A stretch of DNA of 64,000 bases, from assembly GCF_017308975.1 (NCBI RefSeq), contig NZ_JADWPD010000010.1, forward strand, positions 62,001 to 126,000, written 5' to 3'. This DNA comes from Amycolatopsis sp. MtRt-6. Its GTDB lineage: Bacteria; Actinomycetota; Actinomycetes; Mycobacteriales; Pseudonocardiaceae. The notes beneath the pieces are model-generated. The model saw nothing but the letters and a program-made list of their open reading frames with translations. It was not told the DNA's origin and ran no database searches. Position numbers and translations under genes: made by a program. Shown in pieces: positions 1 to 8,480 of the stretch; position 1 is the first letter of the stretch; each line of letters starts with the position of its first letter.

Positions 1-761
1 ACGTCGCGCTGCTCGCCGAGGACCTGCTCGACGCCGAGGAGCTGGCCGGGCGGTTCACCGAGCGTGACCAGCGTGACCTCGCCGAACGGGCGGCCGCGGA
101 CCGGGACTGGACGTACGGGCACGTCGTCGTCGACGAGGCGCAGGAACTGTCCGAAATGGACTGGCGGGTGCTGATGCGGCGGTGTCCCAGCCGGTCGTTC
201 ACGGTCGTCGGCGACCTCGCCCAGCGCCGTTCGGCGGCGGGGGCGACGGCGTGGGGCCCGGTGTTCGCCCCGTACGTCGGCGACCGCTGGCTGTACCGCG
301 AGCTGACCGTGAACTACCGGACCCCGGCGGAGATCATGACGGTCGCGGGCGCGCTGCTGACCCGCTTCGCGCCGGGCGCGCGGCCGCCGGAATCGGTGCG
401 CGCGTGCGGCGTCCGGCCGTGGTCCAGACGAGTGGCGGACGACGAGCTGCCCGAGGCCATCGAGGACTTCGTCCGCGACGAGGCCGGCCGCGAAGGCACC
501 AGCGTCGTGATCGGTCCGCCCGGGGTGCCGGGAACGATCCCGGCCGCGGCAGCCAAAGGGCTGGAGTTCGACGCCGTGCTCGTCGTCGAACCGGAGCGGA
601 TCCTGGCCGCGGGCCCGCGCGGCGCGGCCGAGCTCTACGTCGCGCTCACGCGCGCCACGCAGCGCCTCGGGGTGCTGCACCGGGATCCGCTCCCGGCGGC
701 GCTGACCGGCCTCGCCGAGGCCGGGGTGCCCGCGAGGTCCGGGCACCGGCGATTCCTGTAG
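1..761 (+). CDS. HelD/HelR-like UvrD-family helicase, C-terminal part (gene starts before the window)
   Basis: The frame is open from base 3 to the TAG at 761, so only about the last 252 residues are seen. It shows a superfamily 1 helicase core: a Walker B-type VVDEAQEL (bases 127-150), a GDLAQRRS motif III region, and near the end AKGLEFDAVLVV followed by YVALTRATQRL, the usual motif V/VI pair of UvrD-like ATPases. The short spacing and the GDLAQ motif resemble the RNA-polymerase-recycling HelD/HelR group more than UvrD/PcrA, but the diagnostic N-terminal arm is outside the window. If it is HelR it would remove stalled RNA polymerase (and rifampicin) from DNA. Family membership is secure; the HelR assignment is inference. 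Confidence 0.75.
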   Translation, partial: VALLAEDLLDAEELAGRFTERDQRDLAERAAADRDWTYGHVVVDEAQELSEMDWRVLMRRCPSRSFTVVGDLAQRRSAAGATAWGPVFAPYVGDRWLYRELTVNYRTPAEIMTVAGALLTRFAPGARPPESVRACGVRPWSRRVADDELPEAIEDFVRDEAGREGTSVVIGPPGVPGTIPAAAAKGLEFDAVLVVEPERILAAGPRGAAELYVALTRATQRLGVLHRDPLPAALTGLAEAGVPARSGHRRFL

Positions 762-807
762 CGGAACGGGGGGTGGCGGGCGGCGAGTGCCCGTCATCCC
801 CGCGCCG

Positions 808-1284
808 CTACGCCGTGAGCCGGCCCCAGGAGTAGTTCTGCTTGGCCAGCTTCAGGTACACGAACAGTTCGGTCCCGGACACGCCCGGGATCTTCCGGAT
901 CTCCTCACCGAGCACGTCGAGCATGTGGTCGTCGTCCCGGCAGACCAGTTCGGCCAGCAGGTCGTAACGCCCGGCGCACAGCACGACGTAGTGCACGTTC
1001 GTCAGCTCGGACAGCTTGTCCGCGACCTCACGGGGATCGACGCCGTCGACGTTGATGCCGACCATGGCCTGGCGCGTCAGATCCACGTTGGCGGGGTCGG
1101 TCACCGCGACGATCTGCATCAGGTCGTCGCGCAGCAACCGCTGTACGCGCTGGCGGACCGCTCCCTCCGAAAGGCCGACCGCCTTGGCCAGTGCGGTGAA
1201 CGAGGCCCGGCCGTCCTGCTGCAGCAGAGCGATCAGCGATCTGTCCGTGTTGTCCAGCGCGCGCGCACGTGTTTCGTCACCCAT
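808..1284 (-). CDS. Lrp/AsnC-family transcriptional regulator
   Basis: 158 residues, the normal Lrp length. The N-terminal winged helix-turn-helix (about residues 8-60) includes LDNTDRSLIALLQQDGR and GLSEGAVRQRVQRLL; the rest is the RAM effector/oligomerisation domain, with HYVVLCAGRYDLLAEL around residues 95-110. Proteins of this group sense amino acids and often control a divergently transcribed transporter. Here the divergent neighbour is an APC permease, 263 bp away, so control of that permease is a reasonable inference. The ATG at 1284 fits the family start. The effector cannot be read from sequence. Confidence 0.9.
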   Translation of the reverse strand: MGDETRARALDNTDRSLIALLQQDGRASFTALAKAVGLSEGAVRQRVQRLLRDDLMQIVAVTDPANVDLTRQAMVGINVDGVDPREVADKLSELTNVHYVVLCAGRYDLLAELVCRDDDHMLDVLGEEIRKIPGVSGTELFVYLKLAKQNYSWGRLTA

Positions 1285-1547
1285 GCCGTCCCTCCCTGTG
1301 TTTCGGCATGTGATTTGTCAAGTGCGCAGCGTATCGAGACCTGCCGAGAAAGCGAGACCCCCGCGCCAGCTTCGCGCGATTCGACGTGCACGCCGCGCTC
1401 AGCCGAGGAATCGGTGGCGAGAGGCGAAATCGACGAGGCTTTCCGAGGCGGTTTTGTGCGCCCGCGCACAGCCGGGCGCGCCCGCCGGGCCGCGCCAGGT
1501 ACCGTCCGACGGCTCTTTCGTACCGGTGACCCCAGGAGGACCAACGC
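1285..1547. promoter_or_regulatory. Divergent promoter region between Lrp regulator and permease
   Basis: This 263-bp gap contains no convincing ORF with its own ribosome site. It must hold the promoters of both the Lrp-type gene (minus) and the permease (plus). The permease has a strong Shine-Dalgarno AGGAGG at about 1534-1539, nine bases before its ATG. I see no clear Lrp consensus site. Low certainty on individual elements. Confidence 0.5.
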
Positions 1548-3098
1548 ATGTCGGAGGCCGTGGCGCTCGGTGCCGCCCCCGCCGTTCCCGCCAAGGGACT
1601 GCGCGGCGGCGCGCTGGGCATGGTGTCGTCGATGGTCATCGGGATGTCCTCGACCGCGCCGGCGTACTCCATCGCGGCCACGCTCGGGCTGATCGTGCTG
1701 GCCGGCACCGGCTTCAAGGCGGCCGCGTTCGTGCTGCTCTCGTTCGTGCCTGTCCTGTTCGTCGCCTTCGCGTTCCGCGAGCTGAACACCGCGGAACCGG
1801 ACTGCGGCACCAATTTCACCTGGGCGGCCCGGGCGTTCGGCCCGCACGCCGGGTGGTTCACCGGCTGGGTCGTCACGGTCGCGCAGCTGCTGGTGATGAG
1901 CAGCCAGTCCGCGCTCACCGGCCGGTACACGCTGCTGCTGTTCGGCGCGTCCGACGCGGCGGGCAACCGGTGGCTGACGACGGCGATCGGCGCCGCCTGG
2001 CTGCTCGGGCTGTGCTGGCTCTGCCACCGCGGCATCGAGGTGTCCGCGCGGGCGCAGTGGATCCTGCTCGGCGTGGAACTCGCCGTCCTGGTGCTGTTCT
2101 CGGTCGTCGCGCTGGTCCGCGTCTTCGAAGGCACGGCCGGGCCGCAGGCGTCGCTGCCGCACCTGGACTGGCTGTGGCCGGGCGGGGTTTCCGCCGGTAC
2201 CGCGGTTTCGGCGGTGCTGCTGGCCGTGTTCATCTACTGGGGCTGGGAAAGCTCGCTGTCGGTCAACGAGGAGTCCGCCGATCCACGCCACGCGCCGGGG
2301 CGCGCGGCCGTGCTGTCGACGGTGTTGCTGGTGCTGAACTACCTGCTCGTGACGGTCGCCGCGCTCGCCTTCGCCGGGGTCGGCGCCGACGGGATCGGCC
2401 TGGCGAACGAGGCCGGCTCCGAGGACGTCCTGGCCGGACTGGGTGGCGCGGTGTTCGGCGACGGCGCGACCGGCAAGGTGCTCGGCGTGCTGCTGATCGT
2501 CTCGGTGCTGACCAGCGGCGCGGCGACCAGCCAGGCGACGATCATGCCGGCCGCGCGCACGACGTTGTCGATGGCAAGTCACGGCGCCCTGCCGCGGGTC
2601 TTCGGGCGCGTGCACCCGAGGTTCCGGACGCCGACCGTCGCGACCTGGGCGTTCGGCCTGGTGTCGCTGGCGGTGTACGTGTTGCTGGCGCTGATCAGCG
2701 ACAACGTGCTGGCAGACTCGGTCGACGCGGTGGGCCTGACCATCGCCATCGAGTACACGATGACCTCGCTGGCCTGCGTCTGGGTGTTCCGCCGGACACT
2801 GTTCGCGAGCGTGCGCAACTTCGTGCTGCGCGGGCTGCTGCCGTTCACCGGTGGCGTGTTCTTCCTGGCGGTACTGGGGTTCGCGCTGATCGAGTACGCG
2901 CGGCCGGACGCGGGCGAGACGACGGTGTTCGGCATCGGCGGCGTCGCGGTGATCGGCGTGGTGTCGATCGTGCTCGGGGTGCCGCTGATGTTCGCCGTCC
3001 ACCGGGCCTGCCGCGACTTCTTCGCCGGCCGCCGCCTGCCGCGCGGGGTCGTGCCACGCGACGGCGACCGCATCGTTACCCCAGATCGCGTCGGCTGA
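1548..3098 (+). CDS. APC-superfamily amino acid permease
   Basis: 516 residues with about twelve hydrophobic segments spread over the whole length. The N-terminus carries the APC-type SSMVIGMSSTAPAYSIAATL (first helix, about residues 23-42); a conserved ESS motif (GWESSLSVNEES) lies near residues 234-245. A cytoplasmic-membrane amino acid:proton symporter or exchanger is expected. The start is fixed by an AGGAGG ribosome site nine bases upstream. It faces an Lrp regulator and its last 23 bases overlap the end of the convergent lysA-type gene, so an amino acid of the lysine/diaminopimelate family is a possible substrate; that is contextual inference only. Confidence 0.85.
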   Translation: MSEAVALGAAPAVPAKGLRGGALGMVSSMVIGMSSTAPAYSIAATLGLIVLAGTGFKAAAFVLLSFVPVLFVAFAFRELNTAEPDCGTNFTWAARAFGPHAGWFTGWVVTVAQLLVMSSQSALTGRYTLLLFGASDAAGNRWLTTAIGAAWLLGLCWLCHRGIEVSARAQWILLGVELAVLVLFSVVALVRVFEGTAGPQASLPHLDWLWPGGVSAGTAVSAVLLAVFIYWGWESSLSVNEESADPRHAPGRAAVLSTVLLVLNYLLVTVAALAFAGVGADGIGLANEAGSEDVLAGLGGAVFGDGATGKVLGVLLIVSVLTSGAATSQATIMPAARTTLSMASHGALPRVFGRVHPRFRTPTVATWAFGLVSLAVYVLLALISDNVLADSVDAVGLTIAIEYTMTSLACVWVFRRTLFASVRNFVLRGLLPFTGGVFFLAVLGFALIEYARPDAGETTVFGIGGVAVIGVVSIVLGVPLMFAVHRACRDFFAGRRLPRGVVPRDGDRIVTPDRVG

Positions 3099-4419
3099 GG
3101 TCTTCTTCGGTTTCGCGGCGCACCAGCAGCGTCGCGACGCCGTTCCGCACGCCGACCAGCGGCGGCCGGCCGACCTGGTTGTAGTTCGAGGCCAGCGAGT
3201 GGTGGTACGCGCCGGTGCACGGCACGGCCAGGAGGTCGCCGGCGTGCAGGTCGGCGGGCAGGGTGATGCCGTCGGCGAGGACGTCACCGGCTTCGCAGTG
3301 CCTGCCGACCACGGTCATCGGGACGCGGTTGGCCTTCGACCGCCGTCCCACCAGCCGCGTGGTGTACCGCGCGCCGTAGAGGGACGGCCGCGCGTTGTCG
3401 CTCATGCCGCCGTCGACCGCGACGAACGTGCGGCTGCCGCGCTTGACGGCGCACACGCGGTAGACCGTGATCCCGGCCGGTCCGACGAGCGCCCGGCCGG
3501 GCTCGATCGTCAGGCGCGGCAGGGGAAAACCGTGCGCCGCGCATTCGTAGGCGAGGGCCACGCGCAGGCGTCGCGAGTAGCCGCCGAGGTCGAAGGCCGG
3601 CTCGCCGCCGACGTACGGCACCGCGTGGCCGCCGCCGAGATCGAGTTCCCGCAGCGTGACGCCGTGGGTGTCGCGGATGCGGACGAGCACCTGGGCCATC
3701 CGCCGCGCGGCGGCCTCGTACCGGTCGATCCGGGGCACCTGGGAGCCGATGTGGCAGTGGAGGCCTATCAGGCGCAACCCGGGTTGCCTCTTCACGGCTT
3801 CGGCGGCGGCGTCGACGTTGTCGGGTACGCCGTCGAGGAGCGAGAAGCCGAACTTCTGGCCTTCGGCGCCGGTGCTGATGGCGGCGTGGGCGCCGGCCTC
3901 GACACCCGGGGTGACCCGGATCATCACCTGCTGCGCGCCGTGGGCGAGCGCGCCGAGCTGTTCGATTTCGTCGAGCGAGTCGACGACGATCCGCCGGACG
4001 CCGTAGCCGAGCGCGGCCTTCAGGTCCTCGGGCGTCTTCGCGTTGCCGTGCAGCAGCATGCGATCGGCGGGAAAGCCGACCGAGCGCGCGACGGCGATCT
4101 CACCGGCGGAGCAGGTGTCGAGCGACAACCCCGCTTCGGCGACCCAACGGAGTACGGCCCGCGTACAGAGCGCCTTGCTCGCGTACGCGACTTCGACGTC
4201 CGGCAGCGCTTCGCGGTACTCACGCGCGGTGTCGCGAACCTGCTGTTCGTCGATCAGGTAGGACGGCGTCCCGAATCGGGCGGCGAGGTGGCTGACTTCG
4301 GCGCCGGCGAAGAGAAGCTCGCCGTCTTCGCCGAGTTGGGTGCTTCGCGGCCAGACTCCTGGCTCGAGGTGATCGGCGGCTTCGCAGCCGAGGCTGGGAA
4401 GAAGCTCGCTGAGCGTCAC
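3076..4419 (-). CDS. lysA: Diaminopimelate decarboxylase (LysA-type PLP enzyme)
   Basis: 447 residues, fold-type III PLP decarboxylase. The Schiff-base lysine is Lys82 in ASKAL; HCHIGSQ (His221), LGGGHAVPY (about 262-269), the phosphate/substrate segment EPGRALVG (306-313) and the catalytic Cys375 in CEAGDVL of the C-terminal beta-barrel are all present, as is VDGGMSDNARP. The reaction would be meso-diaminopimelate to L-lysine. Many actinomycetes have a primary lysA next to argS/hom-thrC; this copy is isolated, so it may be a second, regulated paralogue or act on a related amino acid. Start: GTG at 4419 behind GGAGG. Its 5' leader has an extended inverted repeat (separate entry). Confidence 0.88.
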   Translation of the reverse strand: MTLSELLPSLGCEAADHLEPGVWPRSTQLGEDGELLFAGAEVSHLAARFGTPSYLIDEQQVRDTAREYREALPDVEVAYASKALCTRAVLRWVAEAGLSLDTCSAGEIAVARSVGFPADRMLLHGNAKTPEDLKAALGYGVRRIVVDSLDEIEQLGALAHGAQQVMIRVTPGVEAGAHAAISTGAEGQKFGFSLLDGVPDNVDAAAEAVKRQPGLRLIGLHCHIGSQVPRIDRYEAAARRMAQVLVRIRDTHGVTLRELDLGGGHAVPYVGGEPAFDLGGYSRRLRVALAYECAAHGFPLPRLTIEPGRALVGPAGITVYRVCAVKRGSRTFVAVDGGMSDNARPSLYGARYTTRLVGRRSKANRVPMTVVGRHCEAGDVLADGITLPADLHAGDLLAVPCTGAYHHSLASNYNQVGRPPLVGVRNGVATLLVRRETEEDLSRRDLG

Positions 4420-4511
4420 GGGTGCCTCCGGGCATCACGGCGGATCGGACTGCCGTCAGGACACTCCTGCCGACGGGTCCGGAGATCACCCGTGAATGCC
4501 GTCCTGACGGC
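4420..4511 (-). promoter_or_regulatory. Structured 5' leader of the lysA-type gene
   Basis: An 11-bp perfect inverted repeat, GCCGTCAGGAC (4452-4462) and GTCCTGACGGC (4501-4511), closes a domain of 38 bases that contains a second hairpin (CGGGT/ACCCG) in the lysA-type transcript. The ribosome site GGAGG lies a few bases before the GTG at 4419. An AT-rich stretch at about 4527-4545 could be the -10 region. The fold suggests an RNA regulator or a protein operator; it does not look like a lysine riboswitch, which is much longer. Confidence 0.4.
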
Positions 4512-4616
4512 TTTGGTTTGTCCGCTTACTCCTTATTAACGCGCGAGTAACTTCGGCCACACCCGACGTGACCTGCGAAGAGTTCGGTTTCCGTGCCGGC
4601 CGCCGTCACACCGGGC

Positions 4617-5588
4617 ATGGTTACCGACACGATGGACGAGACCGAGTTCGCCGAACTGACCGAGCAGCACCGCCGGGAGCTGCGGGTGCACTGCTACCGG
4701 TTCCTGGGATCGCTCGACGAGGCCGAGGACCTGGTGCAGGAGACGTTGCTGCGCGCCTGGCGCGGGCGTGATCAGTACGCCGGACGCGCGAGCGTGCGGG
4801 CTTGGCTGTACAAGATCGCGACCAACGCGTGCCTCGACTTCCTCGACCGCACGCCACGGGTGGTTCCCTCGGTGGACCTGCCGGTGGCCATGGAGTCGCA
4901 CCTGGCGCCACGGCCCGCGGCCGCCGTCCCGTGGCTGCAGCCGTGCCCGGACGACCTCCTCGACGCGGCCATCGCCCGCGAGACGGTCGAGCTGGCGTTC
5001 CTCGCGGCCGTCCAGCACCTCTCGCCGCGGCAACGCGCGGTACTGATCCTTCGCGACGTCGTCGGCTGGTCGGCGAAGGAGACTGCGACCGCGTTGGGGA
5101 CAACCCCCGCTTCGGTGAACAGCTCGCTTCAGCGCGCGCGTGCCGAGTTGAAGGAGCAGCTGCCTTCGCGGCGTACGGAGTGGCGAGTTCCTTCGAGCAG
5201 CGAGGAGCGCGAAGCCGTCGCGCGCTACATCGCGGCGATCACCTCGGCGGACGACAAGGCGATCGCCGCGGTGTTGCGCGACGACGTCCGGTGCAGTCAC
5301 CAGCCGGGCGCCGGCGGCTACGACGGCCCGGAGCCCACCTGGTACGGCGGCCTGGCCACCGTCCTCGCCGCCTGGGCGCCGGTGCTGCACGCGGCGGAGC
5401 CGATGGAGCTGCGGATGGTCCCGGTGCGCGCGAACGGCGGCCCGGCGGTGGCGACGTACGTCCGCCACGACGGCCGGTTCCACGCCCTCGGCCTCAACAC
5501 GCTGCTCGTCGTCGACGGCCGGGTGGCGGAGGTGACCACCTTCGTCCCGGCCGTCTTCGCTTCCTTCGGCCTCGCGATGACGTGCTAG
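4617..5588 (+). CDS. ECF sigma factor with C-terminal SnoaL-like domain
   Basis: 323 residues from the ATG at 4617 (alternatives: GTG 4593, ATG 4632). Region 2 spans about residues 10-75 (HCYRFLGSLDEAEDLVQETLLRAW), with ATNACLDFL at its end; region 4 at about 130-180 has LSPRQRAVLILRDVVGWSA and NSSLQRARAEL. The last 130 residues form a SnoaL/NTF2-like domain, as in the large extracytoplasmic-function groups related to SigJ/SigG, where this domain replaces an anti-sigma factor. No anti-sigma gene is adjacent, which agrees. The 3' end overlaps the convergent aldolase gene by four bases. Target promoters unknown. Confidence 0.88.
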   Translation: MVTDTMDETEFAELTEQHRRELRVHCYRFLGSLDEAEDLVQETLLRAWRGRDQYAGRASVRAWLYKIATNACLDFLDRTPRVVPSVDLPVAMESHLAPRPAAAVPWLQPCPDDLLDAAIARETVELAFLAAVQHLSPRQRAVLILRDVVGWSAKETATALGTTPASVNSSLQRARAELKEQLPSRRTEWRVPSSSEEREAVARYIAAITSADDKAIAAVLRDDVRCSHQPGAGGYDGPEPTWYGGLATVLAAWAPVLHAAEPMELRMVPVRANGGPAVATYVRHDGRFHALGLNTLLVVDGRVAEVTTFVPAVFASFGLAMTC

Positions 5589-6490
5589 GAGAGCCCCCAC
5601 GAGGACAGCAGCCCGAAGAGCTGCTCGCGTTCGGGACCGGTCAGCAGCCGGCTCGGGGGGCGGACGTCCGGGCGGCACAGGCCCAGCTGGCCGAGCGCGT
5701 CCTTGACCACGCTGACGTTGTTGGCGTTGCCGTTGGCCGCCCGGAGCTCCTCGAACGGGCGGATGCGCTCCCAGACCGCCATCGCCGCCGGATAGTCCCC
5801 TGTGGACAGTGCGTGGAACATCTCCAGTGAGATCGCCGGGTCGACGTTCACCAGGCCGGACGTGAAACCGGTGGCGCCCACGGCGAAGTAGCCGGGAGCC
5901 GACAGCTCCGCCAGCCCCGCGACCCACACGAACCGGTCGAAGCCCGCGTCCCGGGCGACCGAGCCGAACCGGACCGGGTCCGGGACGGCGTACTTCACGC
6001 CGATGACGTTCGGTGCCACCGCCCCGAGCGCGCGCAGCTGCTCGCCGGCGATCGCCGGGTTGCGGACGTAGAGCACGACGCCGAGTTCCGGCACCGCGGC
6101 GGCGATCGACGCGTGGTAGTCGACCCAGCCGTCACCGGAGATGTACGGGTGCACCGGCTGGTGGATCATGATCATGTCGGCACCGGCGTCCCGGGCGTGC
6201 GCCGCGGCCCGCCTCGCCGACGCGACGTCGTGCCCGATGCCGGCGAGCACGCTCGCCCGGCCCGCTGTCGCCTCGACGGTGACCTCCAGGCAGTGCCGCG
6301 CTTCGGCCGCGTCGAGCGCGTAGAACTCGCCGGTGTTGCCGTTGGGCGTCACGACCTCGATGCCGCTGGTGATCAGCCGGTCCACCAGCTTCGCGTACGT
6401 CTGGCCGTCGACGGCGCCCTCGGCGTCGAACGGCGTGACCGGGATGGCCACCACCCCGGAAAGCCGCCGCCTCTGCTCCTCGAACGTCAT
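5585..6490 (-). CDS. Dihydrodipicolinate synthase/N-acetylneuraminate lyase family aldolase
   Basis: 301 residues, a TIM-barrel class I aldolase. The Schiff-base lysine is in GVKYAVPD, the catalytic tyrosine in VVLYVRNP, and the usual GTTGE loop reads NGNTGEFY. The Asn in place of the first Thr and the company of a GntR regulator and an ABC importer make it a catabolic lyase or dehydratase (for a sugar acid or hydroxyproline-like compound) rather than the DapA of lysine synthesis; the substrate cannot be named. It overlaps the regulator gene by four bases (ATGA) and would be co-transcribed with it. Confidence 0.8.
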   Translation of the reverse strand: MTFEEQRRRLSGVVAIPVTPFDAEGAVDGQTYAKLVDRLITSGIEVVTPNGNTGEFYALDAAEARHCLEVTVEATAGRASVLAGIGHDVASARRAAAHARDAGADMIMIHQPVHPYISGDGWVDYHASIAAAVPELGVVLYVRNPAIAGEQLRALGAVAPNVIGVKYAVPDPVRFGSVARDAGFDRFVWVAGLAELSAPGYFAVGATGFTSGLVNVDPAISLEMFHALSTGDYPAAMAVWERIRPFEELRAANGNANNVSVVKDALGQLGLCRPDVRPPSRLLTGPEREQLFGLLSSWGLS

Positions 6491-7197
6491 CGGGCCCCCT
6501 TCGGATCGCCGGTCTCGGTGGTGCGTTCGCCGGGCAGCCCGCGGGCGACCCGGTCGATGAAATCGGTGATGTGCTTGCGCAGCAGGTGTTCGGTCTGCCG
6601 GGCGTTGCCGCTCTCGGCGGCGTTGAGGATCGCCCGGTGTTCGGCGGCTTCGCCCTGCCAGGTCGGGCTGATGCCCCAGCCGGTGACGGTGATCAGCGCG
6701 GCCTGGTCGCGCAGGCCGTCGAGGACGTCGACCAGCAGCCGGTTCCCGCACCCGGCGTAGAGCGCGCGGTGGAACAGCCGGTTGGCCAGGCTGGCCTTCG
6801 CCCGGTCACCGGCCTCCGCGCCGGTTTCGACGCCGGCCAGCGCCTGCCGCGCTTCCGCGAAGTCGGCGCCTCGCTCGACGGCTCGCCGGACCGCTTCGGG
6901 CTCCAGCAGCGCGCGCAGGTCGTACACCGCGTACGCGCTTTCGGCGTCCATGACCCGGACCGCCGCCCCCTTGTACGTGCTCATCGTGACCAAACCGGAA
7001 CCGGCCAGGATCCGCAGTGCCTCGCGCACCGGCGTCTTCGACACCCCGAGCAGGGCGCCGACCTCGGCTTCTACGAGCGTTTCGCCCGGCCCGAACTCCC
7101 CGCTCAAGATCGCTTCCTTGATGGCGTCACGGACGAAATCCGTCCGCGAGACGGGCGGCGGCGGCCTCCGGGCCGAAGAAGTGCTCGCCACTGGCAT
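6487..7197 (-). CDS. GntR-family regulator (FadR/FCD subfamily)
   Basis: 236 residues. The N-terminal winged helix contains DAIKEAILSGEFGPGETLVE and VSKTPVREALRILAGSGLV, the GntR hallmark; the helical FCD effector domain follows from about residue 95 with RALLEPEAVRRAVERG. Start chosen at the ATG at 7197; an in-frame upstream start at 7236 would place the protein over its own operator. It is divergent from a solute-binding protein gene 56 bp away and precedes the aldolase gene, so it most likely represses both transcripts until a catabolite binds. Confidence 0.88.
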   Translation of the reverse strand: MPVASTSSARRPPPPVSRTDFVRDAIKEAILSGEFGPGETLVEAEVGALLGVSKTPVREALRILAGSGLVTMSTYKGAAVRVMDAESAYAVYDLRALLEPEAVRRAVERGADFAEARQALAGVETGAEAGDRAKASLANRLFHRALYAGCGNRLLVDVLDGLRDQAALITVTGWGISPTWQGEAAEHRAILNAAESGNARQTEHLLRKHITDFIDRVARGLPGERTTETGDPKGAR

Positions 7198-7253
7198 GTC
7201 CGATCTGATATACGATGCGACATACAACATTATCACGGACCTAGGGAGCAGCC
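7198..7253. promoter_or_regulatory. Divergent promoter/operator for the GntR-aldolase and ABC-importer transcripts
   Basis: This AT-rich 56-bp gap stands out from its surroundings. TGATA (7206-7210) and TATCA (7231-7235) form the outer arms of an imperfect palindrome with inner TATAC and ACATA steps, the size expected of a GntR/FCD operator. AGGGAG (7243-7248) is the ribosome site of the importer gene. Confidence 0.5.
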
Positions 7254-8480
7254 ATGCAGCGTTGCACCGGCTTCCGATTCCGACGAGTGTTGCTGGCGGT
7301 GAGCCTCGCCGCCGGTCTGGCGGCCTGCGGCGCGCCCGGCGGTGACGGCGGCCAGGCGGCGGATCCCCAGGCCGTGCCGGAAAAGCCGAGCAAACCGGTC
7401 GAGCTGAACATCCTCGACGTCGCGGGCAACCTGCAGCTCACCAAGCAGATGATCGAGAACTTCAAGGCGGCGCATCCCGAAGTGCTCGCGAAGGTCACCT
7501 ACTCGACGGCCCCCGCGCCGAGCATGGCGGGCAAGCTCAAGGCCGAGCAGGACGGCGGCGTCGCCCAGACCCACCTGGTGCTGAGCGGCACCGACGGGCT
7601 CTCCGCCGGCATCGCGAACGGCACCCTGGCCAAGGTCCTGCCGGGCTTTTCGAGCCGGTTCCCGAACCTGATGCAGAACTACCTCGAGCCCGCGGCCAAG
7701 ATGCAGGAGCTGGCCAACGGCTACGGCATCGAGGTCGTCTACTACCCGTCGGGCCCGCTCCTGGAGTTCAACCCGGGCGCGGTGCCGGTCGCCCCGGCGT
7801 CCCCGCAGGAGCTGCTCGACTGGGCGAAGGCGCACCCGGAGAAGTTCCAGTACGCCCAGCCGTCGAACTCCGGCCCGGGCCGGACGTTCCTGATGGGCCT
7901 GCCCTACTTGCTGGGCGACAAGGACCCGAAGGACCCGGACAAGGGCTGGGACAAGACCTGGGCGTTCCTGCAGGAGCTCGGCAAGTACGTGAAGTACTAC
8001 CCGTCGGGCACCACGGAGACGATGAAGAACCTCGCGTCCGGCGCGGTGGACATGGTCATGTCGACCACCGGCTGGGACATCAACCCGCGCAAGCTCGGCA
8101 CCGTGCCCAACACGGTCAAGACCGCGATCATGCAGCCGATGCACTGGGTCACCGACGCCCAGTACGCCCTGATGCCCAAGGGCCTCTCGCCCGACCAGGA
8201 GTCGGCGATCCTGCTGCTGGTCGCGTGGATGCTCAAGCCGGACCAGCAGGCGATCGCCTACGACGACGGGTACTTCTACCCCGGCCCGGCGGTCAAGGAC
8301 GTCACCCTGCAGATGGCACCGCAGAAGAGCCAGGACACTCTTCGGCAGTTCGGGCGCCCGGAGTACGACCAGTGGATCGCGCAGTACCCCAAGGAGACCT
8401 CGCTGCCGGCCGAGCAGCAGGTCAAGGCGTTCGACAAGTGGAACCAGCTGGTCGGCGGCTCGAAGGTCGGCAAGAAGTGA
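7254..8480 (+). CDS. ABC-importer solute-binding lipoprotein (family 1)
   Basis: 408 residues. A signal peptide of about 24 residues ends in a lipobox LAAC, so the mature protein is anchored outside the membrane. The remainder reads as a periplasmic-binding fold of the Fe3+/polyamine/2-aminoethylphosphonate class (domain start VELNILDVAGNLQLTKQM). It opens the importer operon and overlaps the ATPase gene by four bases. The substrate is probably the compound cleaved by the divergent DapA-family lyase, but it cannot be identified here. Confidence 0.85.
   Translation: MQRCTGFRFRRVLLAVSLAAGLAACGAPGGDGGQAADPQAVPEKPSKPVELNILDVAGNLQLTKQMIENFKAAHPEVLAKVTYSTAPAPSMAGKLKAEQDGGVAQTHLVLSGTDGLSAGIANGTLAKVLPGFSSRFPNLMQNYLEPAAKMQELANGYGIEVVYYPSGPLLEFNPGAVPVAPASPQELLDWAKAHPEKFQYAQPSNSGPGRTFLMGLPYLLGDKDPKDPDKGWDKTWAFLQELGKYVKYYPSGTTETMKNLASGAVDMVMSTTGWDINPRKLGTVPNTVKTAIMQPMHWVTDAQYALMPKGLSPDQESAILLLVAWMLKPDQQAIAYDDGYFYPGPAVKDVTLQMAPQKSQDTLRQFGRPEYDQWIAQYPKETSLPAEQQVKAFDKWNQLVGGSKVGKK

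Noticed and set aside
1016..3184. 722-codon plus-strand frame across the Lrp and permease genes
   Set aside because: Out of frame with the well-supported permease, Arg/Ala-rich and lacking membrane helices.
3076..7253. Antibiotic biosynthesis cluster
   Set aside because: lysA-type, sigma factor and DapA-like genes are near each other by chance; no synthase, tailoring set or dedicated exporter is present.
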